Assembly: GCA_011037195.1 (NCBI GenBank) | Contig: JAAEAF010003450.1 | Span: 1-64,000, forward strand | Reading direction: 5' to 3' | Source of the DNA: Triatoma infestans | Lineage: Eukaryota > Arthropoda > Insecta > Hemiptera > Reduviidae | Length of the DNA stretch: 64,000 bases | In this document: in pieces, positions 10,431 to 21,382 of the stretch | Layout: every line of letters starts with the position of its first letter | How positions within the stretch are numbered: the stretch's first letter is position 1 | Position numbers and translations under genes: made by a program | The notes under the pieces: model-generated | Seen by the model: only the letters and a program-made list of their open reading frames with translations | Told to the model about the DNA's origin: nothing | Database searches by the model: none

Positions 10431-10569
10431 TCCCACTACAGGGCAGTACCGGAACTCGCGCTCATCCCTCCCTGCCCGTACACAGTGCAACCAACATATA
10501 ATATCTGCCAAATCCCTAGAGCGTGAGCAAATAATGTATATCCGGCAGAAATTCCTAGATAATAAACTA

Positions 10570-10885
10570 CTGTGTAAAAAGATCAGCTTCAAATACATTT
10601 TCCGTGAAAGCCGGGCTCCTTTTTATGGTCATCGACCGGTTTCGGGCGTTCGCCCATCTTCAGGATGCGTTTGTCAGACAGTGTGTAATACAGACTTGAA
10701 TTCAGTTTACAAACACTCTTTTGCGCTCTATGCAAGTCTGTGTTATCACACTGTCTGACAAACGCATTCTGAAGATGGGCGAACGGCCGAAACCGGTCGA
10801 TGACCACAAAAAAAAAGGCCAACCCGGATATGTCTCTGAGATGCTTTCCAGCTCTGCGGAACCAACCACCACAACATCTAAAAGA
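10570..10885. mobile_element. fold-back element with inverted hammerhead-like arms (diverged)
   Basis: Two inverted arms (about 10624-10690 and 10742-10812) share GGTCATCGACCGGTTTCGGG and GCCCATCTTCAGGATGCGTTTGTCAGACAGTGTG. A flank at 10843-10874 (CTTTCCAGCTCTGCGGAACC) also flanks the 32-kb element, so both belong to one dispersed family. Penelope-like retroelements are known to carry such ribozyme motifs in inverted terminal arrangements; no reverse transcriptase is present here, so the assignment is inference. Confidence 0.7.
10630..10667 (-). ncRNA. hammerhead-ribozyme-like motif
   Basis: On the minus strand: CATC, CTGAAGA, T, stem GGGC-GAAC-GCCC, GAAA, palindromic CCGG, TC, GATG. The CUGANGA and GAAA boxes, a GUC cleavage triplet and a 4-bp stem I (CATC/GATG) are all present. 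One extra base sits between CTGAAGA and stem II, which departs from the textbook core. Confidence 0.5.
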
Positions 10886-11029
10886 TCAGCTATATACAAT
10901 ATTTACATTTCCTAAACTATTTATATAACAAATCTGTTCCCCTATACTCGATATACCAGGGAAGCCTCAATTAAACTAACCTAAAATACTAGTCCTAGCC
11001 CTAACCTTTTTAAGGGGATTTTCTTCCCT

Positions 11030-11570
11030 GAAATCCTGTTTCCTCCTGGTACTTTAGGGGATCTTTTTAGATCGTGCCTACCCATTCGGGTTTACCGGTC
11101 CCGAAGCTAGAGAAGGCAAACTTTAACAGGCTCTGGTAAACCGCGCACACCCAGCAAATGCGCTACCAACTTACGGGCTGGTTCCGGGGTTCCATTTTAT
11201 ATAGCGAGTCTCCTCCCGCTCAACTCATGACTGCAATCCTTGGAGCTGCTGTTTAAACCACGATCACTACGAATCCTACCTCAATTGCAAGCAATTGGCT
11301 CGGATAGTAGCTTGCGCCCGTAGTTCAGTGTTTCAACTCTAACGAGCTAGCGTGACTGATCGCACGCCCGATGGATGTGCCGGTCCATCTACTAATTCCT
11401 GTCCATTGCCTGAAGAACAGGGGTGTCAGTAACCCAGGATACTTACAGGCAACCTTGCAAGGGGAAAGGATCAGGATGGGTTGGGACAGGGAATCCCCAA
11501 CCTGGAGAGCCAGAGGCTGATTGCACCCCGGAGGGTGGGCGATGGAGGCGCCACAGACCAACGCCTTTTC
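11030..11570 (-). repeat. copy of the 526-bp-period repeat family
   Basis: The reverse complement matches 22985-24260: GCCCACCCTCCGGGGTGCAAT, GAGCCAGAGGCTGATTGCAC, GCGCATTTGCTGGGTGTGCG and ACCAGGAGGAAA. It lacks part of the interior. The open frames here (11325-11690, 11423-11614) are read-throughs of this repeat. Confidence 0.75.
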
Positions 11571-11694
11571 TGTTTCTAGAAGTATGCAGTTCTGAGATAT
11601 TTCTAGATTTTTAATATCCGCACATTGGATTAGAGCATGTTTTATCAGAAAATACGTCAATTCCTGTACAGGGTTTAAGGGGATATGCACTGCG

Positions 11695-11860
11695 ATCTGA
11701 AAGATCTGTTTGCTCCCCGGATCCTTCTCCAGTGGACTGCGGCCTCCGAGCAGTGTTCTCTAGGTACAGCCAACACTGCCTATCATCGGGCAGCAGCTGG
11801 ACTCGAACCTGAGACCTCCGCGTTGCTAGGGCAGCGCCTACCACTTAGCCAATCCCCCTG
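11695..11860 (-). mobile_element. tRNA-derived SINE (family 1)
   Basis: On the minus strand a tRNA-like head (TTGGCTAAGTGGTAGGCGCT A-box region, then CAGGTTCGAGTCC B box) leads into AGGCAGTGTTGGCTGTACC, AGAGAACACTGC and CTGGAGAAGGATC. It lacks the TTAGATTTTCTCTTCCTAGG segment of its sisters, so it is a subfamily or internal deletion. Confidence 0.75.
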
Positions 11861-11861
11861 A

Positions 11862-11945
11862 ATTTTCAGTTTTTCGTAATTTTTTCAAAAAAAAAAAAAA
11901 AATTTATTTTCTTTAAACTTCGTATACTAAATTGAAAATGGATGA
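11862..11945 (-). repeat. HINE-like repeat fragment
   Basis: Short minus-strand piece with TTTCAGTTTTTCGTAATTTTTTC and TTTAAACTTCGTATAC, as in the diverged copy at 22.2 kb. Confidence 0.45.
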
Positions 11946-12591
11946 ACAAAATTGCTGATGCAGTTCTTCTTTTAAAGAAATACTTTATTTCCCCAAGCTT
12001 TCTGTGATCTACTTTGTCCATTTTCGGAGACAATCTGAATTACAAAAACAACTTTGGTAATTTATTTGATTATAAAATTACGAAGTAAATTTTAATTAAA
12101 AAAAAAAAGAAAAAGAAAAAAAGCTATTAATATTGTACTTAGCGTTCTTTTTGTGTTTATTGAAGCATTCTTGATTGTAATTGTTCTATATATTGGTTAG
12201 CAAAATGGTTAATGAGGTTACCAACATTGTTATCACCAATTAGTAGCCTGACTATTATTGTAATAATAGTTGCAAAAATGGAACTAAAATTATTATTTAT
12301 TTGTTCTATTTCTAAGATATTTTTTTTTGCAAATTAAATGAGGATCAATGTATTTTTTTTTCTTATTGCAACGACTGGTATGATATTAGCACTTTGTTCC
12401 AATGTTATTGGGCTGTCTTGTGGACTACAATATAATTTACTTCAGTTAACCTACCTTAGATACTAACCAATTGAATATTTCAAGCTTTAAGAAAATTTGA
12501 TCATTTTATTGGAGTGCTACAGTTCGAAGCGAAACCTTGGCAACGAAGGCCAGAACAAAATGGCGGTTGGAAAATTAAAAAAAAAAAAAAA

Positions 12592-12720
12592 TCTGGTATG
12601 AAACACTCATGCGGACTTTCTCTTTCTGCTTTATCAAATTTTTTTAAGCTTATAATTCTCTTACTAAGCGTTTAAGTTGTTTTCAATGTTATATCTATAG
12701 GGAAAACACTACGTTAATGC
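12592..12720 (+). repeat. HINE-like element, 5' end fragment
   Basis: TCTGGTATGAAACACTCATGC after an A-run, then CTTTCTCTTTCTGC. It fades shortly before the Helitron that starts at 12752. Confidence 0.65.
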
Positions 12721-12751
12721 AATTAACTACTGTTAACTCATGTTAATGCAA

Positions 12752-13733
12752 TCTCTATATATAAAAATTCAGCATCCGTATGTTTGTAGCCGCAAAACTC
12801 GAAAAGTAGTCTATGGATTGACTTGAAATTTTTACACAACGTTGCATTTCTATATAAGAGTGTTTATATATACTTTTTACACCGAAGTTCCCACGGAAAC
12901 GGGAACTTCTCCGAGCGTTTTGCGAGGTTGGCAAAAATAGACAGACTCAGACGCGTTGCGATGGTGGTTCACTCTCTGAACCTCTTTCTTAACTACTTAT
13001 AAGTACCTCCATTCCGAATTTCCCACGGAAACGGGAAATTCCGAGCTAAAATCCGTTCAAACGGCCATATTGCGTTAGCACTTGCTTCTTCAGGTATTGC
13101 TGCTACGTTGATGGAAGGAGGTACAACAGCGCATTCAGCTCTTAAACTGTCATGACTTAAACATGCAGTTTACAGAAAACCCAACATGTAACATTTCTAA
13201 AATATCAGGAATGGGAAAGGTTCTTCGGGCGTGCAAAATCATTGTATGGGATGAGCGTACAATGACTTATAAGAAGTCATTGGAAGCATTAGACCATACA
13301 TTGAAAGACCTGCGAAATAATCAGGTTCCATTTGGTGGAGCTTGGTGTTAGTTAGCCGGTGACTTAAGGCAAACGCTTCCAGTGATACCTCGCTCAACAC
13401 CAGCTGATGAATTGCATGCCTGCTTGAAATATTCAACTCTTTGGAACACAGTAAAAAAAATTCATTTAACAATGAATATGACAGTTCAAATTCAAAACGA
13501 TCCAACAGCTGCCATATTTTCAAGACAATTTCTCGAACTCGGTAATGGCAATGCTCCTACAAATCCGGAAAAAGGAAAAATCACCTTCTCATCTAATTTC
13601 GGCAACATTGTACATTCATAAGAAGAATTAGTAGATAGGGTATTCCAAAGCACCAAAACAAATTACCAAAATCACGCATGGTTAAGCCTAAAAATCAGAC
13701 TGAGCCACAGCGAAGCGTGGTCGGGTTAGCTAG
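12752..13733 (+). mobile_element. Helitron deletion derivative with both termini
   Basis: The 5' end is TCTCTATATATAAAAATTCA directly after A at 12751. The 3' end has the hairpin CCAC-AGCGAAGC-GTGG (13705-13720) followed by TCGGGTTAGCTAG and a T at 13734. TC start, 3' hairpin, CTAG end and insertion between A and T are the defining Helitron traits. The 982-bp element keeps part of the helicase (13079-13625) but no Rep nuclease. Confidence 0.9.
13079..13625 (+). pseudogene. Helitron Pif1-like helicase fragment
   Basis: Frames joined by shifts and a stop give ALASSGIAATLMEGGTTAHS, MQFTENPTCNISKISG, CKIIVWDERTMTYKKSLEAL, LAGDLRQTLPVIPRSTPADE and IFSRQFLELGNG. These are characteristic blocks of the Pif1-type SF1 helicase in Helitron Rep/Hel proteins, including the DE box (VWDE) and the GD-RQ block. 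The helicase would unwind DNA during rolling-circle transposition. The frameshift after SALKL near 13150 and the TAG after GGAWC (13349-13351) disable it. Confidence 0.88.
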
Positions 13734-13976
13734 TTATGTATAAAATGACAAACTCAAAAAACATATTCTATTGCATATGTTTTAATAAATTAAAAAACTC
13801 TATTTGCATATGCATCTATTACATCTATTACTGACATAAATATAGTGATTGTGGATGGAGAGGGGATAAATATCTACTTACTAACCTAAATATCTACTTA
13901 TTAGCATGCAGAGAAGTGATTTATATTCTAGCCCAGTAGAGTGCACCAAAAACACTAAACCAACTGCATATAACAT

Positions 13977-14610
13977 TTTTACTTTCCTTAACTCCTAGTA
14001 AGAGGAAGTATTGTAATCGTGCCAAATTTTCGATATAGAATTTTTCACCGGAAATATCCGTTTTGAGGTCCCCTGAGTCCAAAAAAGTGATGTTTAGCAA
14101 ATGGTCCGTGTATGTGTAAACAGCATAACTCAAAAACGAAAAATCAAGCAGAAAGTGTAAACTTGATATTCCGTTTGGGTATCACCATGGGATCTGACAG
14201 TAGGCTAGCAGTCAAAATTCCTCAACCGGAAATTCCACTTTACGGAATGTTTTTTTTTTTTACCACTTTTTTGCAATTTTCTCCAAAATGGTTCCAATGA
14301 TTTTCTATAAACTAGGAATATAAACTAAACATACAAAGATCTACAACTTTTATTTTAAACATTTCTCTAGGACAAATTCATTTAAGGACACTTTTATGAG
14401 AGGGGGTGGGGTTATGTTTTTTTTTTCTTAAGTGCTATCATAGCTATACAAGTCTACCATCCAAACAAAATAAATAGATGTTGAAAATTCCGAGTTTTTT
14501 CAAGAAAATAAGTAAACCGGAAGTGCGCTTTTACCGAACTTTTTTTTCAGTTTTCAACGAACTCCAACGAATTTCATCAAATTTGATATACTAACTATAA
14601 CATTTGTAAC
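13977..14610 (-). mobile_element. HINE-like element, minus copy lacking its 5' terminus
   Basis: It starts with the 3' end read backwards (TTTACTTTCCTTAACTCCTAGTAAGAGGAAG) and passes CAACCGGAAATTCC and AAACCGGAAGTGCGC. It fades near 14610 before any TCTGGTG terminus. Confidence 0.75.
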
Positions 14611-15084
14611 ATTTTTTTTTTTAGGCTACTAACCTAATATTCTTAAACAATAGTAAGAAAACTTTCTACGAGTCTATATTTCAAAAAGATAATAAATACC
14701 ATTAGAAATAGTTGTGTTTATAAATTATATTACATCTATCCAACTGCGGTGTAAACATATGTATATATGTATGCTAGTGTAAAGTTCACGCTTGACTATA
14801 TTCATCAGTATTCAATTAATAAACAACTAACTCGGCTGTATTTCTATAAATATATAATATTCACATTTTATAATAAGAAGAATTGCCTATAATTTATAGA
14901 TCCGGCTATTTATTAATTTATTGCATGCAATAAAACTTTTGACAGAATTATTACAACTGTTCTCAGATAATCTATTTTCAGTAATGATTGATATTCAGAC
15001 GGATACATCCGTCCATACCGTTTGTAATAGTTGTTTAAAATTCAATTAATCGACGATTAATTGAATTTTTATCTTCTTTTATTA
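14611..15084. other. no gene seen
   Basis: AT-rich spacer without recognised features. Confidence 0.4.
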
Positions 15085-15900
15085 TATAAATATATCAAAT
15101 ATTCGAAATTCAGTTTTTACTGCAAATACGCTGAGTATGGAAGAAACGTTTCTAGAGAATGGTCTGGAATATGTGTGTGTGTGTGCGCGTGTGTGTGTGT
15201 GAACAAAATATCTCAAAAAGGAAAAATTCAGAAAGTTCAAACTTGATATTCCGTTTATTACTACCACCGTATGAGACACGAAGATTTCGGGCAAAATTCA
15301 TCAACCGGAAGCGGTATATATCAACCACCCATACAGAGAGCTACAATTTTTATTTGAAACCTTTCTTCAAGTTAGACACTTTTCTGGGTTAGATTTTTTT
15401 TCCTCTAAAGTGCTATTTCAGTTTGTTACATAATTCTATCATCTAAATAATATTAATTAGAATTAAATATGTTGTCGAAATTTCGAGTTTTTTAGAATTG
15501 ATCGGATTACAGGGAAGTGCGTTTGTTCTGTAACTTTTATTGGAATCATTTTTCTAGGAAACTTTTCGATTTTTTTGTGGGGTTCTGAGGAACAGTAGCG
15601 ATTGGTTTAACTCTAAAATGTCACATCAATACAATGTATAGCTTCTGCCACTTATATCTTCGTAATATTAATATACAATAGAAGCTTTGCCATACTTCGA
15701 AATTTGAAAAAAAAAAAAATCGGAATACCAGAAATGCAGTTCTACAGTATAGATTCGGAATTTTCTCGAAAATGACTTTAACGGATTTCCTGTAATCTTG
15801 GAGTGCTAATTGTACAGATAATATAAACCTATCACTTTTATTTGAAATATTTTTCCAAAAAAACAATAATTGATATTATATATTTTTTTTGCGAAATTCG
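15085..15900 (-). repeat. HINE-like repeat, diverged long variant
   Basis: Minus-strand relative with a GT microsatellite (15172-15201), CATCAACCGGAAGCGG near 15299, and further units (GATTTTCTGAGGAACAGTAG-type words near 15575-15600) shared with 22.2-22.6 kb. Termini are lost. Confidence 0.55.
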
Positions 15901-16499
15901 TGGTGAATAATTTTAAATTTTATTTGGATTCTAGTTCTATGTTATTAGTGCGCTCTTGTGGGGTAATGTAAACACCTCTTTATCTGCCCTCTGAGTTGGT
16001 AGGTTGATGCCTCTGTTATTCATATTAGAACACATGATTAAAATTTGAAGATTAAAAAGAAATTGTTTTCTGTAAATAATTTTATAAGAAGGAGTACCAG
16101 CCAATATGTGTAGTCCATAAAATGTTATTCCTATTTTAGCTGGTCCGCAAGTATATAAAGGTTGAAGAAAACACTGTTCTAGGGAATAGTAGCGTTATAC
16201 TTTTCTCTAAAGTACCACTTCAGTATAATTTATACTTTTACCACCTATATAATTACCTAACTATTTTGGAGAGAGATTTTTGGCGGCCTGTGAGATTTAA
16301 ATTTAAACTACTAGCTTTATTTGTTTTTCACAGGGGCGTTCCACATCAGTCCCATTTAGGAATAATACAGTTTTAATCCTTACTATATTTTTTTAAGGCC
16401 AATAAACGTTGCCGTTTTTAAGAACATTTGTTAATTATTATTTTATTATTTAAGTAAGAGAAAATATAATTTTTATAATAATATTGATAAAAATTTTAA

Positions 16500-17910
16500 T
16501 TTTAATGTTAGGGGTGCCGCAGGGGAGTATACTTAGTCCCGTCCTCTACACAGTGTACATATCAGACATACCTACAAAAACCATCCACACTACTTAGTAC
16601 ATATGCAGACGTTACAGCCATACTCGCTACAAGTGTAGACATCACATCAGCTTCACACAATTTACAGACACATTTAAATACAATAGAATCATGGGCAAAA
16701 AAAAAAAATGACGAATTAAAATGAATCCACAAAAATGCGAACATGCCACATTTACTCTCCGGCGGGGTTCCTGTCCTCTAGTCATCTTCAGTCACAATCC
16801 TCTCCCTGTAACAGATCTGATGCGCTACCTTGGGCCAATCATTGAAAAAAGACTAACGTGGAAACCGCACACAACACTTAAAAGACAAGCCAATCTTCTT
16901 TACTAACTTATCGGAAGACAATCTAGATTATACCTACAGAACTCAAAAGACTGATATATATTTCTATAATCAAACCAATTTAGACTTATGGACTTGAATT
17001 GCCTGCAAGGGGTATCTGTTGCATGCAGTTACTTGGGGAGTAGCGACCCCATGGGTTACCACAGCTCAGTACTCCATGCACTTCGTCAGAACCGTACACC
17101 ACACACTTAAACTACAAACATTCTACACTTTACAGACAAGGACAAACACAGTACACAAACTAGGGTCTCCATTCCTAGTTAATTGGCGAAAGCTAAGGGA
17201 AAAGGAAGGAATAAGCTCAGTGGTAGCGCGCCGGACTAGCAACGCGGAGGTCCTGGGTTCGAATCCAGCTTGCTGCTCTTAGATTTTCTCTTCCTAGGAG
17301 CCTCTACAACTCATTGTCCGGTAATGGGCAGTGTTGTCTGTTAAGCTAGAGAACACTGCGTGGAGGCAGGCTGTGCATTGGAGAAGGCTCTGGAGGGGCA
17401 CAATAGATCTTTCAGGCAGCAGTACAATAATCCCCTATAACAATCTAGGGACTTGAATTGTGGGGTTCAGTTAAACCTACAAAATTACGTATCATTCAGA
17501 CACATTCCAATATAAGCTACTTCGACAGATAGTTGATGCTCGTTTCTATGTCTCAAACCTTACGCTCCATAATGACCTCAACATCCCTTTCATACAACAA
17601 CTTACTAAGACAAAATATCATAAATTCCATACTACTCTCTCCCTTTGCTGTAATCCCTTTGTACAATCTCTAGCCTCCACTGCCATCCCTGACAATCCAC
17701 CTCGCCGTTTGAATCGCCAGTGGCCCCGAGATTTCGTTCGGGTCTGATCAGTGCTACTTGGGTAGCTCTCCCGTAGAGATTGCTACCGCTGGGTAGTTTC
17801 TCTCCTCCTGCCTTCTCACAGCCTACAATTTCATTTATTCAACATCTTATTTACTCATTGTATATATGTAATACAGATTGTAAATTTCTAAATACACAAA
17901 AAAAAATTGT
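16500..17910 (+). pseudogene. Jockey-type LINE remnant, interrupted
   Basis: Translations give LGVPQGSILSPVLYTVYISD (RT motif), MNPQKCEHATFTL, MRYLGPIIEKRLTWKPH, and then, after an interruption at 17002-17448, LELWGSV with LTLHNDLNIPF-like and LNRQWPRD-like blocks near 17560-17735. The order matches Jockey-clade ORF2 from RT to C-terminus. The sequence ends in a short 3' UTR and A-rich tail near 17895-17910. Stops and shifts throughout. Confidence 0.8.
17002..17448 (+). mobile_element. SINE-bearing insertion inside the Jockey remnant
   Basis: GGACTTGAATTG occurs at 16990-17001 and again at 17449-17460, and the Jockey frame resumes after it, so these 447 bp are an insertion with a 12-bp duplication. 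The right part (from about 17206) is SINE family 1: A-box-like GCTCAGTGGTAGCGCG, B-box GGGTTCGAATCC (17255-17266), then TTAGATTTTCTCTTCCTAGG. The left 200 bp is not SINE and is unidentified. Confidence 0.75.
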
Positions 17911-19079
17911 TAATGTTCTAAATGAAAAGATATTTACGAATTCTCGAAAAAAAAAAATGTATTTTCAATAATATAAAAAAAAAATAGTATTTTAAGAACC
18001 AAATGAATCTTTAGTAGTATTGCAATTCCATCATAGCTGAGGGGCAAAAGGGTTCAGTACTTAAAACATCGGAACTTAAATACATTATCGTCATTTAATG
18101 ACAATAATCAATTTAATGGAAAAATCTATAGAAGTCTTTGACGTAGTTTTGTAAGTTAAATCCTATAAAATGACATCATTTAGCGAGTGACAAACGAGTT
18201 AAAGTCCTAATTACATCTTGCCATAATAAAGTATGATTTGGAAACTGATAGATTCACGCTATTATAATATTAACAAATGCATTATAATATTATAAATAAA
18301 CAAATGCTTAAAGGAGTGTTATCCTAAGTTAATATTGCTAACAATCGTGTTAGTCATGAACTAACTCAGTTAGTGATGTTTCAGCAAGGATCGAAGTTTG
18401 AATGCTAATCTAAAATTATCTTAAGATTAAGGTTAACTAATGTGTTGTAAATTCATCAAAGTATGAGTGTTGTCACTAAAAGATAGATCAACTTTGCTGA
18501 TTAACACTTACGTAACCAATGCTTCCTCAATTGGTTTGAAAAGATTCTTAACATGATTTTTAAGCGAAACTTTTATGCTCTTGAATACCTCAAGAGATGC
18601 TTTCGTACTGTTTCCAGTGATGTTTTGCACCTCATATCTAACAAAAATTTCCCTTTAGACTTGTCTATTGTTGATGCTTGTCTTGGAATATTGAATTAAG
18701 AGGAAAATTGTGATGGGATTTCTTGGGAATTTCCCTAGGAAGAAAGGAAGTATATCTCTATTGAAACACTTGTAGAGTTCAGTTAGTTTTGAAAAGGAAT
18801 AGTCACGCACGAGATTTATTTTACCTGTAGTCACGTTTATTGACATTAATCTTTGACCTGGATTTCTAAATTTGTACCTCTCAGAAATAAATTAAAAAGA
18901 TTAAGCCTTATGTAAAAGAATAAATTGGTTTCTACCGGTTTGGATTAGAAGCATAAAAGCATGTTTGATCGAATTTGACCATCATGCATGTTTCACCTCA
19001 AGACCATCTCCCAGTTGCGCTACAAAAGATTTTATGTATATAAGCAGTTTTATTAAAAGTAAATATAAAAACGCTTATA
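17911..19079. other. no gene seen
   Basis: AT-rich DNA. Short open frames such as 18655-18846 show no recognisable motif. Confidence 0.4.
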
Positions 19080-19720
19080 TGATTCTTATTCTTTAAAATA
19101 TAAACCTTTGTTTTTCTACCACTTTCATCCACCTTAATGTAATTTTTTTCAATTTGGTAACGTATATCAATCATTTGGTCTTAAGGTGAAAAAGTCCTCG
19201 TATCCTAATCGCACTACTTCATAATTTTGAAAGTGCTGTCCTTTGAGAAAATGTGCCATAGACACGAAAAGACCGTCTCGGTTATAAGGGCGGCGAAAGA
19301 AAACGCTTACTCGCTTCCAGTTCTGCTATTTTTTTCTGATCTGAGCCATACGGAAACGATGGGCGAGAAGTGTTATCATGTTGAAGAATAGCATTATTTC
19401 GGTTAATTTTGAAAGTGTATAAGATTTCAAAAGCTTATGTCAAGCTGTGGTCAATATAAAGTTTAGTGACAACAGCTTTGCCATCTGGAACAAACTTTAA
19501 TTTGTAGAAACACAGCGCAAAGCATGACTTTTTTCTTCCGGATTGATTTTAACCCAAAATATCCACTTTCTCATGATGGTCCTAATCGATACTTTTGTGT
19601 TTTGATGCCAATTTTCGCTCACATTTTGACACGCTGTTCATGAGATTGATTTCACTCTTAAAAATCATAAATCATGAACCTCATTAACATATATTTCTGG
19701 TGAAAACTCAACACGATAAT
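19080..19720 (-). pseudogene. mariner transposase remnant
   Basis: Minus-strand translation in several frames gives, in order, NLMNSVSKCERKLASKHKS, KINPEEKSHALRCVSTN, AILQHDNTSRPSFP and SMAHFLKGQHFQNYEVV. These correspond to the mariner blocks around the first catalytic Asp region, the HDNARPH block (second Asp) and SMAHFLxGxxFxxYEEV near the C-terminus. The PYSPDLAPSDYHLF block with the third Asp is badly decayed, and there are many stops. Confidence 0.75.
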
Positions 19721-20326
19721 TCGCAATCCTACCTCAGATAGATTAAAGAAGAAACGAAATGTCATAAATAAGTTTTAAGCAAATACGATATCTTCCATGA
19801 TCACTCAGAACTAGGGTTAGAATATCCTAAATACCTGTAGTTTGTGGAGAGTATTCTTCTTCTTTTAATGGTATTTGCTCTTTCTTCCATATTTTTTAAG
19901 AATCCTGTTTACATTGTCACATATTCAATAAAAGAAATGAAAGGGCCTTGACATAAGAATTGGAATGCGAATAAAGAATCTCCTCCATCGGTAGGAATGT
20001 TTGTACGTTCTTTTGAATTGTGCGTGTGTGTGTGTGAGAGAGAGAGAGAGGGACGGCGAATACTATAACTTTAAAAAAGTGAAAGTCAAATATACCTCAT
20101 AACCTATCACATACATGAAAATCCATTATAATCAGAATTAGGAACATAAGACAGCTATATCCGGAATATGGGTGTAGCCCGTGATTCAGTCAAGGATGGC
20201 AGAATAACTAATTGTCAAACAGATCAAATGATAGACGTTCACATATGCATAAAGCAATAGAAAAAATTCGTTAATATTTTCAAATCTAAATAAAGTGAAG
20301 TGATATTCATTAAAACAAAACAAAAG

Positions 20327-20375
20327 TCTCGTGTGAAACACTTGAAAGACTTCCCTCTTACTCCTGTTAATAGAA
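20327..20375 (+). repeat. HINE-like 5' end fragment
   Basis: TCTCGTGTGAAACACTTGAAAGACTTCCCTCTTACTCCTG: a decayed 5' terminus followed by the alternative GTTAATA interior, as at 5683. Confidence 0.6.
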
Positions 20376-20429
20376 TTTAATTAAAAATATTTTTTTTTAA
20401 TTCAATGCTTCGAAAAGTTTTATAATAAT

Positions 20430-20958
20430 ATATATGCTTGAGTGGACATTATGGGCGCCTTGTGGATGAGTGCAGTGGGTTGTCGGCAGTCTAAGATGCT
20501 CATTGGAGGTCCGGACGGAGCTTTGAGTGGGGGGGGGTCCGGTATCTTTCACGAACCTCTTGTCTCAGGCATCTGGTTGACTTCCTCACCGGGCATTGTG
20601 GTTTAAGAGGACCCATCTCTATGCAATGGGAGACTCATGCCTGACACCTTTTGTAGAGTTTGTGAGACGGAGGAGGAAATACCCATGCATCTGATGACGG
20701 ATTGTTTGGGCTGTGAGGAAATTAGGTTTAGGACCTTCGGCCGGAATAAGATATCGATAGAGGATCTTAAGATATGTCTTTTTAAGGTTTTGGTCCGATT
20801 TGTTCAGTCTATGGTGAAACTGAGATGGGAAAAACCTGGGCCTGGACTTTTGTTCCAGACCCACTAGTTGTTATTCTTTAGTGGTAGCTATATGGGCCCT
20901 GGGAGGCTTTGGATAGCGTAGGGTTTCGCCCTCCCCTTTCTTGAATAATAATAATAAT
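20430..20958 (+). pseudogene. LINE ORF2 C-terminal fragment with (AAT)n tail
   Basis: Frames give CRQSKMLIGGPDGALS, LTGHCGLRGPISMQWE and PDTFCRVCETEEEIPMHLMT, with a CX2C...H...C knuckle. This is the C-terminal end after RNase H in I/Jockey-like LINEs. A short 3' UTR ends in AATAATAATAAT at about 20945-20957. Confidence 0.75.
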
Positions 20959-21149
20959 GGGCACCTTCTCCCACTCAAGACCATCTCCCACTAAAAATCT
21001 AATCACTGGGCGTTGTTATTCCGAGGTGCAATGCTCGAGCGAGCTTGCCATTGTTAACTGTATACACATTTGCGGTTATGCTTATCAAATACTCTCAAAC
21101 AGCTGATTGAGAAAAACTAAGTACAAGGTTGGAGCCAAAGATCTTTCTT

Positions 21150-21375
21150 CACTGAAGGATGTGCTTCTGGTCTAGGTTCCAGGTCAGGTTCCAGGTCATA
21201 TGGGAATCTTAGGGAATGAGGAGGTGGATAGGTTTGCCAAATTAGGCGCATCTCTCCCTTTCATTGGTCCCGAGCCTGCTGTTGGTGAGTCTTCTGGCAC
21301 ATGTTTGTCAGGCTTCCAGACGTGGATGACCTCACAGCACTTTTCAATGGATTTAAAAATACCTCTTTGGCAAGT
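21150..21375 (+). pseudogene. LINE RNase H fragment
   Basis: PGHMGILGNEEVDRFAKLGA followed by PFIGPEPAVGES is the C-terminal block of a LINE RNase H domain. It lies downstream of a C-terminal fragment (20430-20958), the reverse of the normal order, so the two are separate insertions. A HINE-like copy interrupts it at about 21376. Confidence 0.75.
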
Positions 21376-21382
21376 AAAAAAA

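Noticed and set aside
10330..10915. overlapping 60-142 aa ORFs on both strands around 10.3-10.9 kb
   Set aside because: They are read-throughs of the fold-back element's inverted arms and a HINE fragment.
17206..17280. tRNA gene with A and B boxes
   Set aside because: It is followed by the SINE body found at three other loci and cannot fold as a full cloverleaf with an acceptor stem. It is a SINE head.
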